64,000 nucleotides of DNA from Herbihabitans rhizosphaerae (GCF_004216555.1 NZ_SGWQ01000001.1:124001-188000), one strand, 5' to 3'. Numbered from the stretch's first letter, positions 44,870 through 52,999 are shown. Notes: generated by a model not told the origin, from the letters alone. Program-made: numbers and translations.

Positions 44870-45673
44870 CTACGGCCACCGGGTGCCGTCCGCGATGACG
44901 CTCTCGCGGCCGATCACGTTGTTCAGCACGACTCGCCGCAGGTCGGAGTTGCTCACATTGGCGTCGGTGAGATCGGACGAGCTGAGGTTGGATCCCTGGA
45001 AGTTCACGTATCCCAGGTACAGGCCGCGAAGGTTCATCTCGCGGAGGTCCACACCACGGAGGTCGACCATTTCCTTCTGCCGTGCCTGATTCATCTTGTC
45101 GCGGTCGAGCCGTCCTTCCTTGTCACCCAACAGCGACAGCGCGACCTGGACAGTGTAGGTCGCTCTCGGGTCGGCGCCTCCCGGTTTCGGCGGGCAGGAC
45201 GCGAGACACGGCACATGCTGCCGGATGTAGGCGCTCAGCGTTTGGTCGAGAACTCGGTAATAGGAATCGTCGCCCTTCGCCGCCGCGTCCACCGCGAGAT
45301 TGCGAAGCCCGTACATTCCGCCGACCTGTTCGGCCTGCTCACTCGAACTTATCTGACCGATCGTCTTCACCAGCCGGTCACTGCTCTGCGTTTCCTGGTT
45401 GACCGTCAACTGGTCTTTCGTCGCGCGCCATTCCAGGAAGGTGAACGCGACACCGATAATAAGCACGACCGCGCCGATTATCTCGAGGTTGGTCTTCCGC
45501 AGTTCGTTCTCGACGCTCAGCCGGTCCCTCGGCGCCAGGTCCGGGGCCTGCCGGTCCAGCTTCGTCTTGGGCGCTCGGCCGGCCCAGCGAACGGCCACGA
45601 CGAGGAGCGCTACGCCAATCAGGAGAATGACGAGGTCGACCGCACTGGCGTCACGAAACGGACCGGTCAGCAC
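44870..45673 (-). CDS. two-span membrane protein with pentapeptide repeats
   Basis: A 267-residue protein with two membrane segments (VDLVILLIGVALLVVAVRWA and NLEIIGAVVLIIGVAFTFL), a central helical domain (SSSEQAEQVGGMYGLRNLAV; C-x3-C in PCLASCPP) and a C-terminal pentapeptide-repeat solenoid (VDLRGVDLREMNLRGLYLGY; NLSSSDLTDANVSNSDLRRV, pattern A/x-D/N-L-x-x). It starts within the end of the metal-binding lipoprotein gene (seven-base overlap), so the two are coupled. Function unknown. Confidence 0.75.
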   Translation of the reverse strand: MLTGPFRDASAVDLVILLIGVALLVVAVRWAGRAPKTKLDRQAPDLAPRDRLSVENELRKTNLEIIGAVVLIIGVAFTFLEWRATKDQLTVNQETQSSDRLVKTIGQISSSEQAEQVGGMYGLRNLAVDAAAKGDDSYYRVLDQTLSAYIRQHVPCLASCPPKPGGADPRATYTVQVALSLLGDKEGRLDRDKMNQARQKEMVDLRGVDLREMNLRGLYLGYVNFQGSNLSSSDLTDANVSNSDLRRVVLNNVIGRESVIADGTRWP

Positions 45674-46677
45674 TTCAACCCCTTCTTCACCTGATCGACG
45701 ACGTATTCCAGGGCTTCCGGATATTTTCGCTCACTCTCGCCCGGCTTCGGCTCCGGAGGACTTTCCAGCGAGGAAAGATATTCGAAGATCGCACCGAACT
45801 GGTCGGCGAGTTCGTCGATTTCCTTTCGTTCCGCGTCCGGGTTTTTCCCCTGCGGCCCCTTGGAGTGTTCCAGGAACAGGGTCCGGTGACCTTCGGTCTG
45901 CCACAATGTCCGCAACAACGCACGCCGCTCCTCGGCCTGGGCCGACGGCAGCGTCTTGGACGAAATTCTGGTCACCGGGAGTTGTTTCAATTCGAGCCAT
46001 TCCACGAGATAGGCGTATGCCGGATGCTCGGGGACGATCGTCTTGTTCCGGCAACCCGCCGCCTTCAGCTTCAGGCGGTCACGGATCTCGACCAGCTTGG
46101 TGGTGGCCTGGCCCAGGCGCTGGTTGATGCCGTCGGTGTGCCTGGCGCGCGCGTCGGCCAACTCGGGCCGCTGCTCCACCGCTTTCACCAGAGAACGCGC
46201 CACCTTGCGAGCGACGGTGACCATTCGCCCGGCCGGATCCAGCCATACGTGCGGGTCCCGGTTGCCCGGAAGCCGATCGTCACCCAACTCCGGCGGCGCG
46301 GTCAGCAGCGCGATGTTGTCCAGCGCGCTGATGTCCTGGAATCGCTCCGGATCGGCCTTGGCCCGCGCACCGAGGGCAGTCGCGGCCTCGGCGGACAGGT
46401 TGCCGATGTAGAGCACCGAATCGGCGGTCCGCATCTGGTCGATGTCACCCTGCGCCGGCGGCTCGTGCGGCTTGCTCTCGAACACCTTGACCTCGCCGAC
46501 CAGCTCCCCGCCGATCTGTTCGACCAGCCAGCCCAGTGCCCACACGTTGACCATCACGGTGAGCTTGGGCGTTGGCGTGGCCGACGGGGATGGCTCCGGC
46601 GGCGTGCTGGACCAGCTACAACTGGTGAGCGATAAGACTGCCGCGAGAATCGCGCCGACTGCGATCGATCTGCGCAT
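45667..46677 (-). CDS. ZnuA/MntA-type metal-binding lipoprotein
   Basis: A 336-residue cluster-9 solute-binding protein. Signal peptide with lipobox LTSC (Cys about residue 20). Likely metal ligands: His in ESKPHEPPAQGD, His in DPHVWLDP, His in IVPEHPAYAYL and Glu in LFLEHSKG. It would bind Zn2+ or Mn2+ outside the membrane. No ABC permease or ATPase gene accompanies it; instead a pentapeptide membrane protein is coupled to it. A palindrome at 46703-46718, upstream, may be a metalloregulator site. Confidence 0.82.
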   Translation of the reverse strand: MRRSIAVGAILAAVLSLTSCSWSSTPPEPSPSATPTPKLTVMVNVWALGWLVEQIGGELVGEVKVFESKPHEPPAQGDIDQMRTADSVLYIGNLSAEAATALGARAKADPERFQDISALDNIALLTAPPELGDDRLPGNRDPHVWLDPAGRMVTVARKVARSLVKAVEQRPELADARARHTDGINQRLGQATTKLVEIRDRLKLKAAGCRNKTIVPEHPAYAYLVEWLELKQLPVTRISSKTLPSAQAEERRALLRTLWQTEGHRTLFLEHSKGPQGKNPDAERKEIDELADQFGAIFEYLSSLESPPEPKPGESERKYPEALEYVVDQVKKGLKC

Positions 46678-46702
46678 GAATTGCCCCCAGGCAACTACTG
46701 GT

Positions 46703-46718
46703 GATGGTTATCACCATC
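46703..46718. promoter_or_regulatory. inverted repeat upstream of the metal-binding lipoprotein
   Basis: GATGGT-TATC-ACCATC is a perfect six-base-arm inverted repeat 26 bases before the ATG. Zur- and DtxR-type repressors bind symmetric, AT-richer sites in such positions, so it is a candidate metal-responsive operator. It does not match a consensus closely enough to name the regulator. Confidence 0.45.
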
Positions 46719-46790
46719 GTTAAGCCCGAGCGTACCGCCACTGTGCGCGAAACACCACGATCCGGTCAGAGCCACGCACCGAGAGTCAAC

Positions 46791-47339
46791 TCATCGCCCG
46801 CTGACCGCGCGAGTCCCACCCTCGGCACCCTGAGTCGCACCCTCGTGGTGCGGCTCGGCCTGCTTGAGCATGTCGCGGAAGATCACCCAGCGCATGACCG
46901 AGTACATGTAGACCGCCTCGCAGGAGCCGGCCAGCAGCCGCGCGAGCAGATAGTGCACGCCGAGTGAGGTCAGCCCGGCGCCGACGCCGAGGATGAACGC
47001 CAGGTAGTTGATCAACACGGCCACCGCGTACAGCAGGGCCTGCGGGCCGACCGGCGCGTGCGAGTGGAAGTTGAACGTGCGGTTGAGGTAGTACGCCAGC
47101 CCGAACGCGATCACGTAGCCGATCGTGAACGCGATGCCCGACGGCCAGCCGAGGCCGACCTTCATCAGGCTGAGCAACCCGATGTCCACGCTGAAGGTGA
47201 ACCCGTTGATGATCGCGAAGCCGAGCAGGCTCGGCGGGACGATGCGGCTCAGTCCGAACGGCAGGCGGCGGATCACCGCAGCGCAGAAGTCGGAGAACCG
47301 GTCGGTGATGGGCCTGCGTTCCCCCGTCGTGTCGTGCAC
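46791..47339 (-). CDS. GtrA family membrane protein
   Basis: A 182-residue protein with four membrane segments (LLGFAIINGFTFSVDIGLLS; GIAFTIGYVIAFGLAYYLNR; LLYAVAVLINYLAFILGVGA; LTSLGVHYLLARLLAG) and the RTFNFHSH motif typical of GtrA. It would assist polyprenyl-sugar flipping. The GTG at 47339 is the best start in the frame; the frame upstream runs through the 22-bp repeat and is unlikely to be translated. Second GtrA gene in the window. Confidence 0.82.
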   Translation of the reverse strand: MHDTTGERRPITDRFSDFCAAVIRRLPFGLSRIVPPSLLGFAIINGFTFSVDIGLLSLMKVGLGWPSGIAFTIGYVIAFGLAYYLNRTFNFHSHAPVGPQALLYAVAVLINYLAFILGVGAGLTSLGVHYLLARLLAGSCEAVYMYSVMRWVIFRDMLKQAEPHHEGATQGAEGGTRAVSGR

Positions 47340-47389
47340 GGAATCAGCGTTCCAGTCCGAGGTGAACCAGTGCTGAACGGCGTGCAGAG

Positions 47390-47477
47390 CGCGGGACTCG
47401 CCGATGCGGGGCGCGGGACTCGCGGGTGCAGGGCGCGGGACTCGCCGGTGCACAGCGCGGGACTCGCGAGGGTCAGG
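47390..47477. repeat. 22-bp tandem repeat, four units
   Basis: CGCGGGACTC begins at 47390, 47412, 47434 and 47456, an exact 22-bp period with variable joints (CGCCGATG, CGCGGGTG, CGCCGGTG, CGCGAGGG). It is the same unit as at 15105-15158. The last unit runs into the 3' end of the tag gene, so the array fills the space between tag and the GtrA start. Confidence 0.8.
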
Positions 47478-48051
47478 TGGCGCGCCAGCAGCCGGCGATG
47501 TGATCGTCGACCATGCCGGTGGCCTGCATGAGGGCATAGCAGGTGGTGGGGCCGACGAACGCGAACCCTCGGCGCTTGAGCTCCTTGGCCATGGCGGTCG
47601 ACTCCGGGGTCACCGCCGGCACGTCGTCCATCGAGGACGGCCGGGTCCGCCCCTCGGCGGGTGGCGCGAACGACCAGAGCAGCGTGTCCAACGGCTCGTC
47701 CAGCTCCAGCAGGGCGCGCGCGTTGCCGATCGCCGCGTCGATCTTGCGACGGTTGCGCACGATCGCGGTGTCGGCCATCAGCCGTGCCACGTCGTCGTCG
47801 CCGAACTTCGCCACGGCGGCGGGATCGAAGTCGGCGAACGCCCGCCGGAACCCGTCGCGCTTGCGCAGGATCGTCAGCCAGGACAGCCCGGACTGGAACG
47901 CCTCGAGGCACAACCGCTCGAACAGCGCGGCGTCGCCGTGCAGCGGCACACCCCACTCGGTGTCGTGGTACGCGGCGTAGTCCGGCGTCGAGCCGCCCCA
48001 CGAGCACCGTGCCCGGCCGTCTTCCCCGACGACCGCCGAACCATCTGTCAC
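47473..48051 (-). CDS. tag: DNA-3-methyladenine glycosylase I
   Basis: A 192-residue base-excision enzyme that removes 3-methyladenine. The family's zinc ligands are visible: Cys in RCSWGGSTPDYAAYHDTEWG with the following His, and His and Cys in VGPTTCYALMQATGMVDDHI then AGCW at the end. The Glu/Trp pocket residues (HDTEWG) are intact. The GTG at 48051 overlaps the upstream DivIVA-like stop as GTGA. Same position as tagA (Rv1210) in mycobacteria. Confidence 0.93.
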   Translation of the reverse strand: MTDGSAVVGEDGRARCSWGGSTPDYAAYHDTEWGVPLHGDAALFERLCLEAFQSGLSWLTILRKRDGFRRAFADFDPAAVAKFGDDDVARLMADTAIVRNRRKIDAAIGNARALLELDEPLDTLLWSFAPPAEGRTRPSSMDDVPAVTPESTAMAKELKRRGFAFVGPTTCYALMQATGMVDDHIAGCWRAT

Positions 48052-48365
48052 CGAGGCGCCTCGTGGTCGGTTTCGGCCACCTGCTCCTCCAGCTCGGCGA
48101 CCCTGGCGCGCAGTGAGTCCAGCTCGCCGCCGAGCCGCTGCAGCACCCAGTCCACCTCGGACATCTTGTAGCCGCGCACCACGAGCTGGAAGCGCAGGTC
48201 GCGCAGATCCTCGCCGGTGACGCCGGACGCGGGCAGCCTGGTCGGCGACGCGCCGGGTGGCAGCGGCGGCAGCTCCTCGCCCCGGCCGAACACCACCGAG
48301 GCGAGCACGAACACCACGGCCGCCACGAGGATCATGACGACCAGGTAGATCAGCGCTGTGGTCAC
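48048..48365 (-). CDS. membrane-anchored DivIVA-domain protein
   Basis: A 105-residue protein with an N-terminal membrane helix (ALIYLVVMILVAAVVFVLAS), a Pro-rich linker and a DivIVA-type module (GEDLRDLRFQLVVRGYKMSE, then VDWVLQRLGGELDSLRARVA) ending in a coiled coil. The motif R-G-Y-x2-x-E-V-D marks DivIVA proteins that mark curved membrane or septa. The GTG at 48365 was chosen to begin just before the helix. Overlaps tag; equivalent to Rv1209 by position. Confidence 0.82.
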   Translation of the reverse strand: MTTALIYLVVMILVAAVVFVLASVVFGRGEELPPLPPGASPTRLPASGVTGEDLRDLRFQLVVRGYKMSEVDWVLQRLGGELDSLRARVAELEEQVAETDHEAPR

Positions 48366-48425
48366 GCCACGATGGTGGCACGACACCCCGTGAAGGTGGC
48401 GTTCACCCCGCCTTCACGCGTTACG

Positions 48426-48460
48426 GTCACGTTCCTGCCATGGTGTCCGTCCTGTTGCTG
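48426..48460 (+). promoter_or_regulatory. 35-bp promoter-proximal repeat, copy 1 (secreted peptide)
   Basis: Begins GTCACGTTCCTGCCAT and ends GTCCGTCCTGTTGCTG. The second copy (48901-48935) upstream of the lanthionine synthetase differs at two of 35 positions. It lies 88 bases before the ATG of the secreted peptide gene; copy 2 lies 87 bases before the synthetase ATG. The equal spacing argues for shared control, perhaps by the LuxR-type regulator at 53295. Confidence 0.65.
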
Positions 48461-48547
48461 ACAACGCCGGTTCTTCCCTACGTCCGCCGGATTGCGGAAA
48501 GTTATCCCGCCCGGTACGGGCGCCAGGAGCGATCATTTGGGGAGATC

Positions 48548-48820
48548 ATGAGAAACCTGACCAGCCGCGTCGCCGCCGTCTTCCTCGCCGTGGCGGCGAC
48601 GTTCAGCATCGGAACGACCGCACTCGCCACCCCGGCGACTCCACCGTCGGCGTTATCGCCGATCCCGTCGGACGGCGACCCCAGCGAGTGTCCGCCGCCC
48701 CCGGGAGGCCCGGTGCCGCAGTCACTCCCCCAGTCGGCCGGCGACGAACCGGGCCAGGGCGAGCCAGGCCAAGGCGACCCCGGCGAGGACGACCAATGCG
48801 GAGCATTCGCCTGGGGCTGA
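48548..48820 (+). CDS. small secreted acidic Pro/Gly-rich peptide
   Basis: A 90-residue exported protein. The ATG follows GGGGAG; a Sec signal peptide (MRNLTSRVAAVFLAVAATFS to about residue 28, ALA-TP) leads to a mature part rich in Pro, Gly, Ser, Asp and Glu (SECPPPPGGPVPQSLPQS; GEPGQGDPGEDDQCGAFAWG) with two Cys. It shares the 35-bp upstream repeat with the lanthionine synthetase and ends before a very strong terminator. Possibly a partner or immunity factor of the lanthipeptide system; not a typical precursor. Confidence 0.65.
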   Translation: MRNLTSRVAAVFLAVAATFSIGTTALATPATPPSALSPIPSDGDPSECPPPPGGPVPQSLPQSAGDEPGQGEPGQGDPGEDDQCGAFAWG

Positions 48821-48841
48821 CCGCCTGCGATTAAGACCCTG

Positions 48842-48888
48842 AAAGGGTGCTCGATCGGTTTCGAACCGATCGAGCACCCTTTTTCTTT
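48842..48888 (+). terminator. strong intrinsic terminator
   Basis: AAAGGGTGCTCGATCGGTT (48842-48860) and its reverse complement (48864-48882) form a perfect 19-base stem with a TCG loop, followed by TTCTTT. It starts 22 bases after the secreted peptide stop and would end that transcript before the synthetase promoter region. Confidence 0.9.
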
Positions 48889-48900
48889 GCCCGATCCCGT

Positions 48901-48935
48901 GTCACGTTCCTGCCATCGCGTCCGTCCTGTTGCTG
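48901..48935 (+). promoter_or_regulatory. 35-bp promoter-proximal repeat, copy 2 (lanthionine synthetase)
   Basis: Same element as 48426-48460 with two differences (CCATCGCGTCC against CCATGGTGTCC in the centre). It lies directly after the terminator and 87 bases before the synthetase ATG, as expected of a promoter or operator. Confidence 0.65.
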
Positions 48936-49022
48936 CCCGACAAATCCCTTTCCGCGAGCCCGCCGTTCGCCGAGCATTGTTCGCGACGGGACAACGACCG
49001 GTAAGCCAGGGAGTGATCGACC

Positions 49023-51614
49023 ATGGATCAAATGCTTTCCCTGTACTGCGTCGCGGACGAATCGTTCTTCGACCGGCCCGACCGAATGGACGACGGCGCC
49101 ACCAGGTTCGCCGTGGCCGATCGCCCGGCTCCGACCAACTGGGGCCGGGGCGAGTCGGACCTCTGGGTCGGCCTCGCGTCGCCCCACGGCCGCCCACCGG
49201 CTCAGGGCTGGAAGATCCACGTCTCGGTGACCAGGGAAGACGCGGAGCGCTGCCTGGACATCGTGTGGGACTACTGCGCCGCGAACGATCTCGACTTCAA
49301 GTTCCTGCGCAGCGCCGACGCGATGCTGATCCTCAACGCCAAGTACGCGCGGCGCGGGTCCAGCGGAAAGCTCGTCACGCTGTATCCCCGTGACGACGCC
49401 CAGCTCGCACACGCGTTGACCGAACTCGACGCGCGACTCTCCGGCCTTTCCGGCCCTTACGTTCTCGGCGATCTGCGCATCGGAAAGGGACCGCTCTACG
49501 TCCGTTACGGCGCTTTCGACGAAATGTGGTGTCACGACGGCGGAGACGATCCGGCACTGGCCATCGCCGACCCGCGCGGGGAATTGATTCCGGACCGGCG
49601 CGAGCCCGTGTTCACCGTCCCGGAATGGGCGGCGATCCCGGACGTACTGCGTCCCCATATCGAGGCGCGGACGAAAGCGAGCGCGGCGGATTTCCCTTAC
49701 CGCGTGACCGAGGCGCTGCACTTCTCCAACGGCGGCGGCGTCTACGTCGGCGAGGACTCGTCCGGCACGAAGGTGGTGCTCCGGGAGGCCCGGCCGCACG
49801 CGGGCCTGGACCGTCACGGCACCGACGCGGTCCAGCGGCTGCGCCGTGAGCACGACACGCTGGCCCGGCTGTCCGGCCTGGACTGTGTTCCCCATGTGCT
49901 CGACCACCGGGTGGTGCAGGACCACCACTTCCTGGTCGAGGAGTTCATCGAGGGCACCACGCTGCTGCGGGCGATCCAGACGCGCAGCCCCTCGCTGGCG
50001 CCCGGCGCGTCCAGCGAGGAGATCACCGGACAGATCCGCGACTACCGCGACTGGGCCGTGGACGTTCTCGAGCGAATCTCGACCGCACTGCGCGCCGTCC
50101 ATTCGCGCGGCGTCCGGTTCGGTGACCTGCACCCCGCGAACATCCTGATCCAGCCCGACGGCGAGGTCGTGTTCGTCGACTTCGAGTTCGCCGCCGACCT
50201 CACCGACGACGTCCCGCCCGGACTCGGCGCGCCGGGATTCATCGCACCACCAGGGCTGACCGGCGCCGAGGTGGACCTCTACGCGCTGAACTGCCTGCGG
50301 GTCTACCTGTTCACGATGTTGACGCCGCTGACCGACCTGGACCGGGCCAAGGCGGTCACGCTGGCCGCCGAGGCGTGCCGGGACAACGCGATGCCGACCG
50401 AGTTCGCCGACCGGTTCGTCGCGGCCACGCACCCGGCCGGCGCCACGCCGGCACCTGATCGCGCCGCCGACCTGTTCGCCGACCCGTCCTGGCCGACGAT
50501 CAGGGACTCGCTGGTCGCCGGCATTCTGGACAGCGCGACGCCGGACCGGACCGATCGGCTGTTCCCCGGCAGCCCGCAGCAGTTCCGCACCGGCGGCTTC
50601 GACCTCGCCCACGGTGCCGCCGGCGTGCTGCTCGCGCTGCACCGCGTGGGCGCCCCGGTGGCCGACGAGCACGTCGGCTGGATGGTGCGCGCCGTGCAGG
50701 ACGCACCGACGCGCCCGGCACTGGGTCTGTACAACGGGCCGCACGGCGTGGCCGCGGTGCTCGACGAGCTGGGCCGGCGCGACGAGGCGCTCGATGTGCT
50801 GGACGTGGCGCGCGCCTTCGACCGTCTGCCGGCGTCGGACACGCTCTACGGCGGGCACGCCGGCCGGGCCGTCAACCTGCTGCACTTCGCCCGCGCCACC
50901 GGTGACCAGGAGTTGCGGGCCGCCGCGCTGGAACTCGGCCACGACGTCGCCGCACGCGCGGCGAGCGGGACCTGGCCGACCGGTCGCGGCCTGCTGCGCG
51001 GACCGTCCGGAGTGGCGCTGCTGTTGCTGCACCTGCACGAGGAGACCGGCGACGCCCGCTATCTCGATCTCGCCTGGCAGGGCCTGCGGCGCGATCTGGA
51101 CAACGGCGAGACGCTCCCCGACGGGACCTTCCAGTTGCGCGCCGAGCACCGGGCGGTGCCGTATCTCGACGGCGGCGGCAGCGGTGTCGCGCTCGTACTG
51201 CACGAGTTCACCCGGCACCACCGGGACGCCGAAACCGACCGGATCATGGCCGGCATCCGCCGAGGGTGCGCCGTGCCGTTCGTCTACCTGCCCGGGTTGT
51301 TCTCCGGGCGCGCCGGCTTCGTGGCGACGCTGGCGCGGCTCGGCACCGACCGTGACGTGCTGCGCGAACACGTGCACCGCTTCGGCTCACATGCGTTGTC
51401 GCGCAACGGAAACCTGGTCTTCCCAGGTGATCAGTTGCTGCGGCTGTCCCTGGATCTGGCGACCGGCTCGGCGGGCATTCTGCTCGCCCTGCACGCGGTC
51501 TTCGACGGTACGCGCGCGGTGCTGCCGTACCTCGAGACCCGGTCGCCGACGCCCGTCCGCACCCGTGAAGGAGGTGAACAACATGACCAACATCCTCGAC
51601 CTGCAGGGCCTTGA
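49023..51614 (+). CDS. lanKC: class III lanthionine synthetase LanKC
   Basis: An 863-residue three-domain enzyme. The N-terminal lyase-like domain (about 1-200) is followed by a Ser/Thr kinase-like domain (about 215-480) with GGGVYVGEDSSG as the nucleotide loop, catalytic GDLHPANILI (about 366) and VFVDFEFA (about 385), then a LanC-like cyclase domain (about 515-850) with G-x-x-G repeats (GGFDLAHGAAGVLLALHRVG; LYGGHAGRAVNLLHFA; LFSGRAGFVATLARLG). The Cys/His zinc ligands of LanC are absent, which marks class III. It phosphorylates, dehydrates and cyclises Ser/Thr in the precursor encoded at its 3' end, which it overlaps by 32 bases. Confidence 0.93.
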   Translation: MDQMLSLYCVADESFFDRPDRMDDGATRFAVADRPAPTNWGRGESDLWVGLASPHGRPPAQGWKIHVSVTREDAERCLDIVWDYCAANDLDFKFLRSADAMLILNAKYARRGSSGKLVTLYPRDDAQLAHALTELDARLSGLSGPYVLGDLRIGKGPLYVRYGAFDEMWCHDGGDDPALAIADPRGELIPDRREPVFTVPEWAAIPDVLRPHIEARTKASAADFPYRVTEALHFSNGGGVYVGEDSSGTKVVLREARPHAGLDRHGTDAVQRLRREHDTLARLSGLDCVPHVLDHRVVQDHHFLVEEFIEGTTLLRAIQTRSPSLAPGASSEEITGQIRDYRDWAVDVLERISTALRAVHSRGVRFGDLHPANILIQPDGEVVFVDFEFAADLTDDVPPGLGAPGFIAPPGLTGAEVDLYALNCLRVYLFTMLTPLTDLDRAKAVTLAAEACRDNAMPTEFADRFVAATHPAGATPAPDRAADLFADPSWPTIRDSLVAGILDSATPDRTDRLFPGSPQQFRTGGFDLAHGAAGVLLALHRVGAPVADEHVGWMVRAVQDAPTRPALGLYNGPHGVAAVLDELGRRDEALDVLDVARAFDRLPASDTLYGGHAGRAVNLLHFARATGDQELRAAALELGHDVAARAASGTWPTGRGLLRGPSGVALLLLHLHEETGDARYLDLAWQGLRRDLDNGETLPDGTFQLRAEHRAVPYLDGGGSGVALVLHEFTRHHRDAETDRIMAGIRRGCAVPFVYLPGLFSGRAGFVATLARLGTDRDVLREHVHRFGSHALSRNGNLVFPGDQLLRLSLDLATGSAGILLALHAVFDGTRAVLPYLETRSPTPVRTREGGEQHDQHPRPAGP

Positions 51615-51690
51615 GGTGGACGGTCTGGCCTTCGGGGCCGAGACCTGCCCGAGCAGCAAGTCCGTCGTCATCATCGTCACCCAGCGCTGA
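51583..51690 (+). CDS. lanA: class III lanthipeptide precursor peptide LanA
   Basis: A 35-residue peptide with ATG at 51583 preceded by AAGGAGGTGA. The leader has the class III recognition motif ILDLQ at residues 4-8 (MTNILDLQGLEVDGL). The core is short: TCPSSKSVVIIVTQR, with one Cys (22), Ser 24, 25 and 27 and Thr 21 and 33. In usual class III cores the Ser precedes the Cys (S-x2-S-x2-3-C); here the Cys comes first. The gene starts within the last 32 bases of lanKC in another frame. Confidence 0.85.
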   Translation: MTNILDLQGLEVDGLAFGAETCPSSKSVVIIVTQR

Positions 51691-51703
51691 CCGCCTTGGT
51701 GAC

Positions 51704-51747
51704 GCGGTGGTTCGCCGCCTTCGCCCGCGGACGCGGCGAACCACCGC
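51704..51747 (+). terminator. attenuator hairpin between lanA and the transporter
   Basis: GCGGTGGTTCGCCGC (51704-51718) and GCGGCGAACCACCGC (51733-51747) form a perfect 15-base stem with a 14-base loop, 13 bases after the lanA stop and 25 before the transporter ATG. There is no U-tract, so it should reduce rather than stop read-through and stabilise the lanA end of the mRNA. Confidence 0.7.
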
Positions 51748-51771
51748 ACGATCCGGATTACGGAGACACCC

Positions 51772-52998
51772 ATGGGCGAGACGATCACGGCGGTTCCGCT
51801 GCGCCGCAATCGCGACTTCCACCTGATCTGGGTGGGCGGCACGCTGGCCGGCCTCGGCTCGCGGATGGCCGCACTCGCCCTGCCGCTACTTGTGTTGCAG
51901 CAGACCGGTTCCACGGCCAAGGCGGGTCTGGTCGGCTCGATCTCGGCCGCCACGTTGTTGATCGCGATCATCCCGGCCGGCGCGGTGGCCGACGCGGTCG
52001 AACGGCACCGGCTCATGCGGTACTGCGAACTCGCCGGGTCGCTGATCGCGGCCGCGCTCGCCGCGACGGTGCTCGCCGGGTCGCCCGCCATGCCGGCGGT
52101 GGTGATCACCAGCGTCGCCGTGGCGATCCTCGGCAGCCTCTACGCCCCGGCCGCCATCGGGTTGCTGCGTGCGGCGGTGCCGGCCGACCAACTCGGCCTC
52201 GCGATGTCCCGGCTGCAGGCCAGGAACGCCGCGACACAGATCGCCGGGCCGCTGGCCGGCGGCGCGCTGTTCGGGGTGGCACCCGCGCTGCCGTTCGCCG
52301 TGCAGGCGGGCGCGATGTTCGTGTCCTTCGGCTGCCTGCTCACGATCCGAACCCGGTCGAGGCCGGCGCCGGACGCCACCCGCCTGACTCCGCGCCAGAT
52401 CACCGCCGGCTTCCGATTCCTGTGGCAGCAGCGGTATCTGCGCACGATCCTGATCGTCTACGGCGCGGGGATGAACGCCACGTTCAGCGCGCTCATGCTG
52501 GTCACGATCACGGCCAGCGCGCACGCCGACCCGAGCGGACGGTCCAGCGGCCTGATCGTCGCCCTCGCTTCGATCGGTTCGTTGGCCGGCGCCCTCGCCG
52601 CGCCTCGGCTGCGCTCGGCCGACGCGCCGCACACGGTGCTGACGCTGACCTCGTGGTGCATCGGGGCGGCCACGCTGTTGTTCGTCGTGGTCACCCAGCC
52701 GCTCGCGCAGGGCCTGCTGCTCGCCGTCGTGCTGTTTCTGTCCGGCGTCGCGAACGTCGCGTTCGAGACCGAGCAGGCCAGGCTCACGCCAACCGACCTC
52801 GCCGGCCGGGTCGAGGCCGCGGCCATCTTCATCTCGATGATCGCCCAGCCCCTCGGTCCACTCGGCGGCGGTCTCCTCGCCGAGGCGTACGGCCCGGCGA
52901 CCGCATTCCTCGTCATCGGCGCGCTGATCGCGATCGTGGCGGGCTTTCTCACCTTGTCGTTCAGGCGAATCAATTCCGACACAACAGGAAGGCAATGA
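51772..52998 (+). CDS. MFS transporter, probable lanthipeptide exporter
   Basis: A 408-residue major facilitator protein with about 12 membrane segments (for example LIWVGGTLAGLGSRMAALAL; LFVVVTQPLAQGLLLAVVLF; AYGPATAFLVIGALIAIVAG). The loop AVADAVERHRLM after the second helix matches the MFS motif A region (G-x3-D-x3-R-R). Usual class III loci have ABC exporters, so an MFS pump here is atypical. The position after lanA suggests export of the product or self-protection. Confidence 0.85.
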   Translation: MGETITAVPLRRNRDFHLIWVGGTLAGLGSRMAALALPLLVLQQTGSTAKAGLVGSISAATLLIAIIPAGAVADAVERHRLMRYCELAGSLIAAALAATVLAGSPAMPAVVITSVAVAILGSLYAPAAIGLLRAAVPADQLGLAMSRLQARNAATQIAGPLAGGALFGVAPALPFAVQAGAMFVSFGCLLTIRTRSRPAPDATRLTPRQITAGFRFLWQQRYLRTILIVYGAGMNATFSALMLVTITASAHADPSGRSSGLIVALASIGSLAGALAAPRLRSADAPHTVLTLTSWCIGAATLLFVVVTQPLAQGLLLAVVLFLSGVANVAFETEQARLTPTDLAGRVEAAAIFISMIAQPLGPLGGGLLAEAYGPATAFLVIGALIAIVAGFLTLSFRRINSDTTGRQ

Positions 52999-52999
52999 A

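Noticed and set aside
48831-51377. Very long open frame (848 codons) on the reverse strand opposite the lanthionine synthetase
   Set aside because: It mirrors the codon positions of LanKC, has no recognisable domain and is expected from high third-position GC. Similar mirror frames opposite CorA, GlgC, Mrp and CydD were dropped for the same reason.
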